Assembly (NCBI GenBank): GCA_030374805.1 | Contig: JARGSG010000189.1 | Location: 1,302,001 to 1,366,000 of the forward strand | Length of the DNA: 64,000 nt | Direction: 5' to 3' | Source of the DNA: Gracilaria gracilis | Taxonomy: Eukaryota > Rhodophyta > Florideophyceae > Gracilariales > Gracilariaceae | Shown: positions 1 to 8,888 of the stretch, piece by piece | Position numbering within the stretch: the stretch's first letter is position 1 | How the letters are laid out: every line of letters begins with the position of its first letter | Notes under the pieces: generated by a model | Seen by the model: the letters and a program-made list of their open reading frames with translations, nothing else | What the model was told of the DNA's origin: nothing | Databases searched by the model: none | Position numbers and translations under genes: made by a program

Positions 1-729
1 GAATTCAGACTGCCAACCCACAGCATGATGTCTAGGATTTGTGTAAGTCTTTGATGCTACGTATTGCTCCCAGTGTTGCCATGAGTAAAACACTTCTTTT
101 CCGTACATGCTGGCGACGTAGCGATTTCGAAAGGCAGCACACGATTCATTAAGACCTGTGTGCGATGCCTCATGCAACTGCTGGTCCTCAACGGAAAGCA
201 CTTGACATCTGGACGTACCGCGTGGTTCAAACGACAGGAGGTTCTTCATGCTTCGGCCGTACAGGCACAGTGGACGCGCAGAGTAGCACAGTGCTCGGCT
301 GTTCATCTGCCAGAAGGAGGCCGGGTCGCCTTTGTGCAGAGTTCTGTTGACGGCATCCGGCATGCCCAGCGCGAAGCATCGCTCGGATCCAGTGGCGTAC
401 AAGTCGGGTGAGGGGGGGTCGGGTTCTGGCGGGCAGTCACGGTCTTCATGGCGCCACAAATTCACAGACTGCTCTACCTTTGCAAGGCCCTGCGGCGTGA
501 ATGGGGAGATGTGCGACTTGGATCGGTGGGCTGAACTGTCTGGTACGACATCCGGCTGCGTCAAGTGGTACAGGTAGTTGAATTGGCGGAAGGCAACTAC
601 CAGACATGAAATGAAACAGAGAAAGCCGACGTAGGAAAGGAAGCGAGGCGAGAGTCTGGGTGGGCGTTTGAGGGGCAGGAAAAGCTTTGCAGCTTTGGCA
701 TGAGCGCGAAAGCGAAGCTTAGCCGCCAT
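1..729 (-). CDS. Type II membrane protein, 5' part, runs off the left edge
   Basis: Reading the minus strand from an ATG at 729 gives 243 codons with no stop to the window edge, so the C-terminus lies outside. The protein starts with a short basic cytosolic segment (MAAKLRFRAHAKAAK...), then a single membrane segment at about residues 32-50 (FLSYVGFLCFISCLVVAF), then a hydrophilic region with several cysteines and possible N-glycosylation sites (NRT, NES). That is the layout of Golgi type II proteins such as glycosyltransferases or sulfotransferases. I recognise no catalytic motif, so the enzyme class is only a guess from topology. It diverges from the kinase gene at 1626. Confidence 0.72.
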   Translation of the reverse strand, partial: MAAKLRFRAHAKAAKLFLPLKRPPRLSPRFLSYVGFLCFISCLVVAFRQFNYLYHLTQPDVVPDSSAHRSKSHISPFTPQGLAKVEQSVNLWRHEDRDCPPEPDPPSPDLYATGSERCFALGMPDAVNRTLHKGDPASFWQMNSRALCYSARPLCLYGRSMKNLLSFEPRGTSRCQVLSVEDQQLHEASHTGLNESCAAFRNRYVASMYGKEVFYSWQHWEQYVASKTYTNPRHHAVGWQSEF

Positions 730-1625
730 GAAAAGCGGGGAGCGAAACGAAACGAAAGCGCGAATGGTGAAAAGTTAGAAAGTTAGTTGGCGATAGTGAA
801 CAAGGGGAAAGAAGCGGAAGCTCAAATGAAGAAGAAGCTGACGATATGCATTCGAAACTGAGCGAAGTGAACGGCATGAACGCGTCGTTGAGAACGTCAC
901 CAAGCGCGGAAGGGGGGGTGGGCGTGTTCACCTGGTGAACACGTGGATGAAAGCAATGCGAGTGGCGGTGCGCACAACAAACACACAGCAGCCCTTTTTT
1001 CTTTTAAATTTAAGCGGCATCATGCGTGTCATGGGATCCTCTCGAGAGCGCCGCCAATCACAGCGCCAGCTGCGCGCTGCACGCGGAGCAGCAACGCACC
1101 GTCTTGATTGGCGTGAACGCACTGATCGACAGCGCGCATTCCTATAAACGCGTGTCCAACGAGTACACGTACACCACGCGTATCCGTTGTATTCCATATT
1201 CAACGCGACGAGGCGCGTGGATAGCTTCTACTACGTCGTGACGTGATTCCCGAGCTGCTGAGACTCGCGAGCAAGTAGCGGCGGAAACGTTGGCTTAGTG
1301 GAGCGCCTTCGCTCTCGCTCTAAGCTGCGGCAGCTACGAGTGGCGCGCTTGTACGGCGGGCAGGCGAGAGCCTTGTACCGCGCGCGCGCACGCGCACCAT
1401 TGGCTCAGCTGTGCTCTCTCGATACTCGCCCCGTGGCTTGAACCGCCGCACCACCTCCCACTCCGTCCCTTGAGTCATAGCTCGCATATCTTACCGCGCC
1501 GAACCCGACGTTGCAACCGTCCGCCCGTACCGTCCACTTCTCGCTTTGTCGCTGTGTGCCGCCGTCAGTACGCGCCCTCAAATGGCACTGCTCGCGTCGC
1601 GCTCGCTCAGCTGAAGCTTGTCACC
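730..1625. promoter_or_regulatory. Shared upstream region between the membrane-protein gene and the NAK kinase gene
   Basis: About 900 bp between two divergent starts. It holds CCAAT-type boxes (for example GCCAATCACAG near 1053) and GC-rich, CG-rich sequence (about 1290-1420). Short open frames here have no protein-like features and I treat them as chance. No clear TATA box is visible. It probably contains both promoters and 5' UTRs. Confidence 0.4.
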
Positions 1626-3287
1626 ATGTTCAAATCTCTCCTCAAGGCCGCGCAGTCCCTTGAACGGGGAATGGACTCTGCCTTCTCCAATGCCCCTGCT
1701 TCGCACAACGCCTTCAAGAACGCCACTTTGACCATTGCTGGCATATCTGTGCGTCTGGGATCTGTGTTTGCAGAAGGAGGTTATTCGTTTATTCACGTGG
1801 CTACTCCTTTGTCGTCTAATGTCTCAAAGAACACCAGATATGCTGTCAAGCGTCTATCTTGCGCAGAGGATGAATCGAAACGTCAGGCTCATCAGGAGAT
1901 CGACTTTCTGCGAAAACTGCCTCCACATCGCAACATTGTCAAGTTTTACGATGCTATTTTTCATCAGGGACATGCGTTTTTGTTGTTTGAACTAGTAGAT
2001 GGCGGTGCTTTGCCAGAAATTTTATCCCGTTCCGAAATGTCCTCACAGAAGAAGCTTACCGTGCTGGCAGATGTAACAGCTGCCATTGTTCACTTGCATT
2101 CACAACAACCCCCCATATTCATTCGAGACGTCAAGCTGGAAAACGTCTTGTACGATCGACTTCAATACTGTTATAAGCTGTGTGATTTCGGCAGCGCTAC
2201 ATCCAGCACATGCCGTCCGGTATCACGCGCCGATATTCTTGCCGTCGAAGAAGACGTTAGTAATAATTGTACCTCCATGTATAGAGCCCCTGAACTGATT
2301 GATCTATACTCAAAACCTTTCATCTGTGAACGTGCTGATGTGTGGTCTTTGGGTTGTATTTGGTATGCGCTCTTGTTCAACTCCTTACCCTTTGATGGAT
2401 CTTCGTCACTGCAGATTACCAAGGGTCTGACGAACATTCCCGCCCAACCAACGTATCCGGACGAATTCATATCAGTGTTGAAGAACATGCTTGTTGTTGA
2501 TCCGGCGCATCGATATGACTCCTTCCAGGTATTGGAAGAGCTTAATCGAATGCTCGGGCGACAAACCGATCCGCAATTGATGAGCATTGGAAATGAGTTG
2601 CGATCGAAGCGATGTGAAGAATATGGGATCAGTTCGGACGCTGTCGCTATAATTAGGCACCCGAATTCTGCCTTATCTTCGAAGGAGACTCCTGTATCTA
2701 TCACTCCTGAGCCAGTTCCTCAATCGCTGCTGGGCGACATTGATGAGCTCTTGTTTTTTTCTGAACCGCCACTCACGAAATCTGCTTTCCGCGCTTCAGA
2801 GTCAAATGCAATGCCTTCTAGTGAAGGGGACACTGGCTGGGCAGATTTTGATTCTGCTTTTGGGAAGCCATCGGCGAACTCGGCTTCGAAGAACGTCTCA
2901 TCTAAATCTTCAACTGCGTACTCGGCAAACTGGGCAATATCTGGTCCGAGCCATGTGCGTCACGAAGCTCGCAGCTCAGCAGGAGCTTTCATGCAAAAGA
3001 ATGCGAGTGCCACACCAGAGAGAGCCTTTGGAAACAGTGCAGTTAGGCTTGCATCTGCGCACAAGACTGCTACCACAACAAGCACAGTTCCACCATGGGC
3101 GGAGATCCAGCAAGGAAAAACGACAGTGCCATCGTTAATCGACGTTTCGGATTTAACAGGATCCTCGACAGTAGCTGGACAGGCACCAACGCCTGTGCAG
3201 TTTGATGCTGAGCAGAAGCAAGGAGACGTGAAGAAAAGCGAGAGTCGTAAAGCGGCAAACTTTGAGGATCTCATTGATTTTGGATGA
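1626..3287 (+). CDS. NAK-family Ser/Thr kinase (AAK1/GAK/Ark1-like)
   Basis: 553 aa, intronless. I chose ATG 1626 because it sits in a strong CACC-ATG context; the frame is open further upstream only from a TTG. The kinase domain (about residues 34-310) has the beta-3 Lys in YAVKRL (about 75), a catalytic loop IRDVKLEN (about 165) where the usual H of HRD is I, an intact DFG (DFGSA, about 187) and an APE motif (about 220). The Numb-associated kinase family regulates clathrin adaptors at coated vesicles and actin patches. The C-terminal tail is disordered, Ser-rich and carries acidic-aromatic patches (WADFDSAF, LIDVSDL, FEDLIDFG) resembling adaptor or clathrin-box motifs, which fits that role. 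Substrate identity is inferred from family only. Confidence 0.88.
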   Translation: MFKSLLKAAQSLERGMDSAFSNAPASHNAFKNATLTIAGISVRLGSVFAEGGYSFIHVATPLSSNVSKNTRYAVKRLSCAEDESKRQAHQEIDFLRKLPPHRNIVKFYDAIFHQGHAFLLFELVDGGALPEILSRSEMSSQKKLTVLADVTAAIVHLHSQQPPIFIRDVKLENVLYDRLQYCYKLCDFGSATSSTCRPVSRADILAVEEDVSNNCTSMYRAPELIDLYSKPFICERADVWSLGCIWYALLFNSLPFDGSSSLQITKGLTNIPAQPTYPDEFISVLKNMLVVDPAHRYDSFQVLEELNRMLGRQTDPQLMSIGNELRSKRCEEYGISSDAVAIIRHPNSALSSKETPVSITPEPVPQSLLGDIDELLFFSEPPLTKSAFRASESNAMPSSEGDTGWADFDSAFGKPSANSASKNVSSKSSTAYSANWAISGPSHVRHEARSSAGAFMQKNASATPERAFGNSAVRLASAHKTATTTSTVPPWAEIQQGKTTVPSLIDVSDLTGSSTVAGQAPTPVQFDAEQKQGDVKKSESRKAANFEDLIDFG

Positions 3288-3620
3288 GGCTTAGGAGACA
3301 AGGAGCACGTTCGGTTTCGATTAGTACCTCTTTTTCTTATTGAAGTTATGAAGCCGAAATGGCTACGTGGAGTTGGTAGACAGAAATCTAAGGTTGGCGT
3401 CGAAATTAATCGGACATGGAATGGAAAATGCAACGCATGATCTCTAAACCGAACCTATTATAACTCTAAAGATTTGAAAGCTGCGATGTGGAAAATCCGG
3501 CGTGGAATCGGAAGTACACCATCACACGGAAAAGCGAAAGCAGCGGAGACGAGATCTAATACGCACTGCAAGGAAAGGGCATGACGGGTATGGATGGAAC
3601 ACGAGCACAGCCAAGACAGA
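3288..3620. other. Convergent 3' intergenic region
   Basis: About 330 bp between two converging stop codons. It is moderately AT-rich and must contain both 3' ends. I see no further gene and no strong hairpin. Confidence 0.4.
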
Positions 3621-4526
3621 TCACTCGGTGGCCTCCAATTCGGCAAGTTCGTTCTCCAGCTTTTTGATTTGCTGTTCAACGAGAGCGATCTTTCTCTCCA
3701 AGAAGGCGATGAGCTCTATCTCCTTAGTGGGTTCCTCATCCATATCGGCGAGTTTCATCTTTGCAAATGCTTCGACGGCCTCTTTGTAGGCTTTCGCGCG
3801 CTGCTCTGCTTCACGCTCTTTCCGAAGCTTCTCTTCAATGGCCCTTTGTCTTTCCTCTTCCTCCTTCTTCTTGGCGAGCACTTTAGCGTCTTCCTCGGCG
3901 GTCTTTCCCCACATGGCCAGCGCGGCTTTGACGTTTCCCACGTGCTCGACTTTGTTGGTGCGCTCAGCTTCTGAGCCGTCCCTGGCGGCGCTCATGAGGA
4001 CACTTCCGCGAATCTCCTTGACGTCGACGTGCACAGAGCTTCTAGCGTTCTCCTTCTTTATGACAAGCTTTCGCTGGTTCTTCGCCCAGCTGGGGATGTC
4101 GGAGCCGTCCTCAACTTCAATCTCTGCGGGACCGTGGTCGGCATCAATTGGACGGGCGGCGCGCGCGCGAGCTGTGGAAGGCACATCACTTTGCGCAAAG
4201 TTCTTCTTGGCGGCGCTGACGTCGCCGCGTACACTGACTCTGGTCTTTTGGACCAGGCGTTCTTCAATGCCTTGATTCCAGCGATTGGCGAGCGACGACA
4301 CGCCGTTGGACGAGGAGCGGATTTGCGGCTTTGGTTGCTCTTTTTCTTTGTGCTCTAGGTCGGCGATGGCGGAGAGGTAGCGCTGCTGGATGGTGGAGAT
4401 GGTGGACTTTGGTTTTGGTCGGGCGGCGCGTTCTTTAGCTTGTTTGAGCTTTCTACACACGACGTCGAGCTTTGCCTCGCGGTCGGCTAGCGTGTCGCGC
4501 AGCACCTCGACGGACATAGTCGCCAT
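3621..4526 (-). CDS. Coiled-coil protein of unknown function
   Basis: 301 aa from an ATG in a good context (CACC-ATGGCG). Residues about 5-60 are charged and helical; about 205-300 form a long Glu/Lys/Arg/Ala coiled coil (KKKEEEERQRAIEEKLRKE and a C-terminal leucine/isoleucine heptad stretch IAFLERKIALVEQQIKKLENELAELE). Between them is a disordered segment with one conserved-looking patch, VKAALAMWGKT. No enzymatic motif is seen. It resembles cytoskeletal or scaffold proteins in composition only, and I do not recognise the family. Confidence 0.7.
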   Translation of the reverse strand: MATMSVEVLRDTLADREAKLDVVCRKLKQAKERAARPKPKSTISTIQQRYLSAIADLEHKEKEQPKPQIRSSSNGVSSLANRWNQGIEERLVQKTRVSVRGDVSAAKKNFAQSDVPSTARARAARPIDADHGPAEIEVEDGSDIPSWAKNQRKLVIKKENARSSVHVDVKEIRGSVLMSAARDGSEAERTNKVEHVGNVKAALAMWGKTAEEDAKVLAKKKEEEERQRAIEEKLRKEREAEQRAKAYKEAVEAFAKMKLADMDEEPTKEIELIAFLERKIALVEQQIKKLENELAELEATE

Positions 4527-4803
4527 GGTGTGCGCAAGCTTGCTTATTGAAAGAAGGAACGAGGGGTGGCAGGGGGGGGAAGAGGGAAGACGGGGGGTAG
4601 GGCAGGGGGGGGAGGGAAGAGGTGGAAGTGGGACGGGTGAAGGGAAGGGGGAGGGGTGGCTGGAGTTTGTGCGGCTGGGCGAAGTGTAAGGCGTGCGGGA
4701 GGGCGGGGAATGGGTGTTGTGATCAATTGCACTTCAATTGGACCGCAAGCGTGGGCGCGTGCCACGCGCCAAATAAAAGGCGCGTTTTGGAATTGCGCTA
4801 TTT

Positions 4804-6315
4804 TTACTTTCGGCCAAACACGCGCCACAGGCGCTTGACGCCGCGCTGCGACGCGCCCGAGCTGCGCCAGTCGCCCACGTCGCTCTCCGACACGGACGCG
4901 TCCGCGTCCTCGCCCTCGCCGCCGCCCTCGCCGCCGCCCACCCACCGCGTCAGCCATGCGCCGCGGCGCGCGCTCGTGCTCCGCCCGTTGGTCGTGAAGT
5001 CTATGAAGTCGTCGCGCTGCAGCGAGATGTTCTTCACCATGCGCCGCGCCTCGAACTCCGGAGCCGTCACCACCTGCGCCTGCGTGCTGGCTTTCGCACG
5101 CTCGTCGCTCCTCTCGGAGCGCATTGAGCGCAGACGTGTGCTCGTCCTTCTCGTCGAAAAACACGAGATAGTGGAGAAAGAGCCCATGCGTTGTTCAATC
5201 ACGTCTTCATCGTCCACACAAGCGTCGTCCGCAGAACCTTCTCTGCCCACGTTTTTTGCAGATCGCCTGCGAAAAAACGTCACGCGTAGTCGCGATCTTC
5301 GTTTCGAACCGCCACCGGGTGCCTCACACCCGTTCAGAATATGATCTTGTAGCGTGGCGGAGCTGCTCGGCCTGCTAACGGGCATGGTGAACGCCTTTGT
5401 ATTCGCCGACTGCTTGCGTCGTGCGCGATCGGGCGTTGCGTTGCTCACCGCTGGGATGGGTGCCAGCGACGAGTTCACTTCGGTTATTATGTCCTGCGGC
5501 TGTAATGACATTTGTGCCAGCGTTCGGCCGAACGAGCGTACTTGCACAGCTTCTTCTTGTACGGCCTCTTCCTCTTCCACTGATTCGGCGCCATCGATTC
5601 TGAATTCGTGGTCGTCACCTTCGTCGTCGGAGCTGTCCAGCACGCCGGAGGCGGTGGACAGTTTGGCACTGCCATCCACACGGATTAGTTTGCGCGACTC
5701 GCGAAAATCTTCCGAGCTAGAGGACGACGAAGTGTGCGACGACGAAGAGGTGGAGCTGGTATCCACATCTTCCGACGAGTTCATGAACGAGAAGGCTCCT
5801 CCAGACGGTAGCGAATTGAGCTTGGTGTTGAGACGAGTACATCTAGCCAGTTGGTGGTCATCCAAATCCAGCACGTGCACACTAGAAACGCGCGCAGACT
5901 GTAGTGTTCCATTCTCGCTGTCCGAATCGGAACACTGGTCAGCATCACGAGCCACAGCACTGTCGCTCGTAGCCGGAGAGCCATCAGCGAAGAAGCGAGC
6001 TCGACGTCGATCAGGGGGCCGTAGGACGACTTCGTCGGGCGGGATTCGCGTTTCCGTGGCGGGGCGTAATGGAGGAGGGGGAGGGGGCGTGGATGGGGCG
6101 CTAAGCTGTGGAGGCGGAACTAGGGGTTGAGAAGATTGGGCGGCGTCGGTTATAAGCTGCCTGTTAGCTACCTGGCCGCGCTTGACGAAGACGCGCGCCT
6201 TTGGGAGCGTGGTGGGCGTGACGGAGGGTGTGGCGGGAGAGGAAGAACCTAATACTATGAGGTGATCGGAAAAGCCGACGCCTTTGGAAGCAGGGTGCAC
6301 GGGCGGGGTGGCCAT
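4804..6315 (-). CDS. Ser/acidic low-complexity protein of unknown function
   Basis: 503 aa from ATG 6315 (MATPPVHPAS). The frame is open further upstream only through Ala/Arg-rich GC sequence that looks non-coding. Features are poly-Pro near residue 80, a long Ser run (DTSSTSSSSHTSSSSSSED), acidic stretches, a basic patch (KRRSRLRVTFFRRR) and a C-terminal Gly/Glu stretch ending in a basic WRVFGRK tail. Several Ser in acidic surroundings look like CK2-type phosphorylation sites. The composition suggests an intrinsically disordered nuclear or scaffold protein. No domain is recognised. Confidence 0.6.
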   Translation of the reverse strand: MATPPVHPASKGVGFSDHLIVLGSSSPATPSVTPTTLPKARVFVKRGQVANRQLITDAAQSSQPLVPPPQLSAPSTPPPPPPLRPATETRIPPDEVVLRPPDRRRARFFADGSPATSDSAVARDADQCSDSDSENGTLQSARVSSVHVLDLDDHQLARCTRLNTKLNSLPSGGAFSFMNSSEDVDTSSTSSSSHTSSSSSSEDFRESRKLIRVDGSAKLSTASGVLDSSDDEGDDHEFRIDGAESVEEEEAVQEEAVQVRSFGRTLAQMSLQPQDIITEVNSSLAPIPAVSNATPDRARRKQSANTKAFTMPVSRPSSSATLQDHILNGCEAPGGGSKRRSRLRVTFFRRRSAKNVGREGSADDACVDDEDVIEQRMGSFSTISCFSTRRTSTRLRSMRSERSDERAKASTQAQVVTAPEFEARRMVKNISLQRDDFIDFTTNGRSTSARRGAWLTRWVGGGEGGGEGEDADASVSESDVGDWRSSGASQRGVKRLWRVFGRK

Positions 6316-7309
6316 GACAAGCGCGGGCGACAGAAGGGGGGGAGGGGGGGGGGGGACGGAGGATGGAGCGGAAGTGGGGAAGGGAAGAAGGGGAAGGAAA
6401 GACGGTGCGCGGGCGAGGGCGGTTGTAGATATTGGACGAGAGAGCAGCAAAGCGCACACAGTGTGCGGACAGGCGACTAGCGGCGCCGTGGGAAGCAAAA
6501 CATGTACCGTATCAGCGCACGTGGGGGGGGGGGGGGGGGGGGGGACGCGCGCGCGCGCGCGCAAGCGATGGACGTTGGATGAACGCGGTAAGCGACGCTC
6601 AAATACTGTACGCGCCGCGTGCGCGACCGTTTCCGGGCGCTGTTCGAGCGCGTGCTCGTACGAGCGGCGCGCGCGCGCCGTGCGTGCGCGGATGCAGTGC
6701 ATGCGTGGCGCTGGTGGCGGCGGATGATGATGCGCCGCGCGCGCCCATCATCATGCTGACGGCTTGCGCCGGCGCCGCCCGCCCGCCGGCGCTGCCGTCG
6801 CCTTGAGCTCGGCTTTCTAACGTTACACAGGCACAAGCGGCCTCGCCTCTTCAACTTGTTCGCCCGCCATCGTGGCGCGCGTCATACGCGCTGTGCGCGC
6901 GCCACACAATTCGCCTTTCGCGCCGCTGGCGGCGTGATGCGCCCGCTGGCTACACTGCCGCAACGGCGCTCTTCCACACAGCCGCACGTGCTTTTTCCAC
7001 CCGTGGCGCAGCCCCCTGCGAAAAAAGACACCAAAACAAGCCATCAGGGAATATTGGCCGCCTTCTCACAACATCTTCGCAACTCAACTAACCCTAACTC
7101 GCAACTGTTACTATACCAACCATTGCTTGCGGAAAATCCAATGACACTGTGCCATTCTCTGTCGCCGCGGCTTGCATTCAAGCTTAGCTGCCGGTCATCT
7201 GCGCTATCTCGTCGCCCAAACTATCTTCGCTTGCCTACCTAGTCGCACGTAAGCACCCGCAATTTACGCTACCAGTTCACTTCTACACCCGACCATATTT
7301 TCCGCACCT
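6316..7309. promoter_or_regulatory. Divergent upstream region with a 22-nt poly-G tract
   Basis: About 1 kb between two divergent genes. It contains G22 at 6523-6544 followed directly by an alternating CG tract (about 6545-6561), then CG-rich DNA to about 6900. The long Ala/Arg/Gly open frames in both strands here are compositional artefacts. The sequence just upstream of the acylphosphatase (7080-7309) is CT- and A-rich, like a promoter/5' UTR. No gene is supported. Confidence 0.45.
6523..6561. repeat. Poly-G (22) plus alternating CG tract
   Basis: Uninterrupted G from 6523 to 6544, then a CG dinucleotide run. G-runs of this length can form intermolecular or intrastrand quadruplexes, and alternating CG can adopt Z-DNA. 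It lies about 210 bp upstream of the ATG at 6315. Length could vary between alleles or reads. Confidence 0.85.
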
Positions 7310-7721
7310 ATGAAGCACGTCACTCAGCCTACCGAACAACTTTACGCCCTAACCCTTAACATCACCGGCCGCGTCCAGGGCGTGTTCTATCGGTAAGCAC
7401 ACGTCTTGTCCCGGTCCACCGAACGCCCTTGTGGCTCACATCGTGCCCCACTGACCAATTCCACTAATGCATCGCTTCGCCTGCCGCAGAGCAACCGCCT
7501 GTACAGTCGCTCAACAGATTGGTCTGGTTGGCTATGTCATGAACAACACTGACGGAAGCGTGCAGCTCTGCGCCCAGGGAACGCAGTCCCAGCTTCAGAG
7601 CATTCGTCAATGGTGCCATCAAGGACCTCCCATGGCATCTGTCACCGCCGTCACGGATGTTGAACCCATGCAACCCATTCCCCAACCGTCCTACACCCAG
7701 TTCTCGGTTAGAAGGGCCTAA
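7310..7721 (+). CDS. Acylphosphatase (two exons)
   Basis: Exons 7310-7392 and 7490-7721 join to 105 codons (104 aa), the usual size. Acylphosphatase hydrolyses carboxyl-phosphate bonds such as acetyl- or 1,3-bisphosphoglycerate phosphate. The signature GRVQGVFYR carries the catalytic Arg and is followed by ATACTVAQQIGLVGYV-M-N-N-TDGSV, with the catalytic Asn in VMNN and a GPPMASV loop. The 97-nt intron (GTAAGC...GCAG) has a CACTAAT branch-like sequence near 7463 and splits the last Arg codon of the signature (CG|A). Without splicing the family signature is interrupted, so the exon join is strongly supported by homology. Confidence 0.92.
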
Positions 7722-8888
7722 CTAATCAATCAAACACGATGCGTCTGCCGCCTTGAGTCAATTACAACCGCAAACCACCACATTGCATTCATACCCCACT
7801 CCCAGTGCTTCACCGACTCTCTTAAGCCACCAAACGAACAGTGTCGTCTTCCAGTCATCTACCACCTCATCCCGTCCGTACATGTGCACAACTTTCGTAC
7901 ATACTTGGCGTCCTGTGCACACTCGAGCCAGCCGTCATGTTGCCTCTGCTTACGCCGCTCTCGAGAGTGACGCCCAACTACAACTTCATGTCGCTGTCTG
8001 GCGATAGCTTCAACACTTCGAGACCAGCGCACCGTGCTTAACGACAACATTCATACTGCATACATTTGCGCCCACCGTAGAAAGAAAAACGCGACGCCTT
8101 ACTCGTTACGTCGGCGTGTATCTTTTGTCGTGTGCAACCTCATATTCCCAACATGCAGCCTTGTGGTACGCTGCATCACTTGCTTTGTTTCAGGCGAGAT
8201 CAAGTTTTTCTATTCCAAAGCCACAGCCACTTCACGATTGCTTCCAAGTGCAAGCCTCTCGAATGAATTGTGATCGCGATTTTTGATCAACGTATCGATC
8301 GTCATGGGGTAAGCAAAGCAAAAGACGCATATCTGCGATACTTGCGCAGTGCGCAAGGCGCACCGATTGACGCATTGTGCCTTTGACCCTCAAATTCACC
8401 CTGCCGACATGTCCCACGCCCTCAACATCTTTCTGTTCTTCAAGTGTCACTCACAGCCTGAGAGTCACACGGTAAATACTATCTGCTAGATAGCCGCCTT
8501 TGATTTCACTGCTTTGGAGTTCCCCCAACACTCGTAGCGTTAAACCCAGAAAAGGTATCGAAAAAGAGTCAAACAATGCATTCAGGCCGTTCGTAGCTCT
8601 ACGGGACGTGCCGTCCGGGAAGCGCTTCTTCGCAGTGGTGGTGCATTTCCACTTTTCCCGCGCACGGTTCTGTACTCTGTATGGAATTTGGAAATGACAC
8701 CCCATGAAACATTGAGGCGCAGCCGTCTCAACGCTGAGGAACGGAAATGATGTGGCGCTCAACGCCGCCCAGCGTTGCCTCTTTCGATACAATCCCACTT
8801 TTGCTCGAATAGCAAAGGGTAGCACCATCTACTCGGTGATCCTACTTATATTTGAAATGCGCCTATGGTCCATTGTCATGGACCCGAA
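7722..8888. other. Intergenic region, no gene seen
   Basis: 1.17 kb between the acylphosphatase stop and the 3' end of the receptor-like gene. Short open frames on both strands lack recognisable domains, codon bias or signal peptides. It presumably contains two converging 3' UTRs. Confidence 0.4.

Noticed and set aside
1470-1625. Longer start for the NAK kinase
   Set aside because: The extension begins at TTG and has no conserved content; ATG 1626 has a strong context.
4544-5164. 206-codon minus frame between the two unknown genes
   Set aside because: It overlaps the Ser-rich protein gene in another frame; low-complexity Pro/Arg content.
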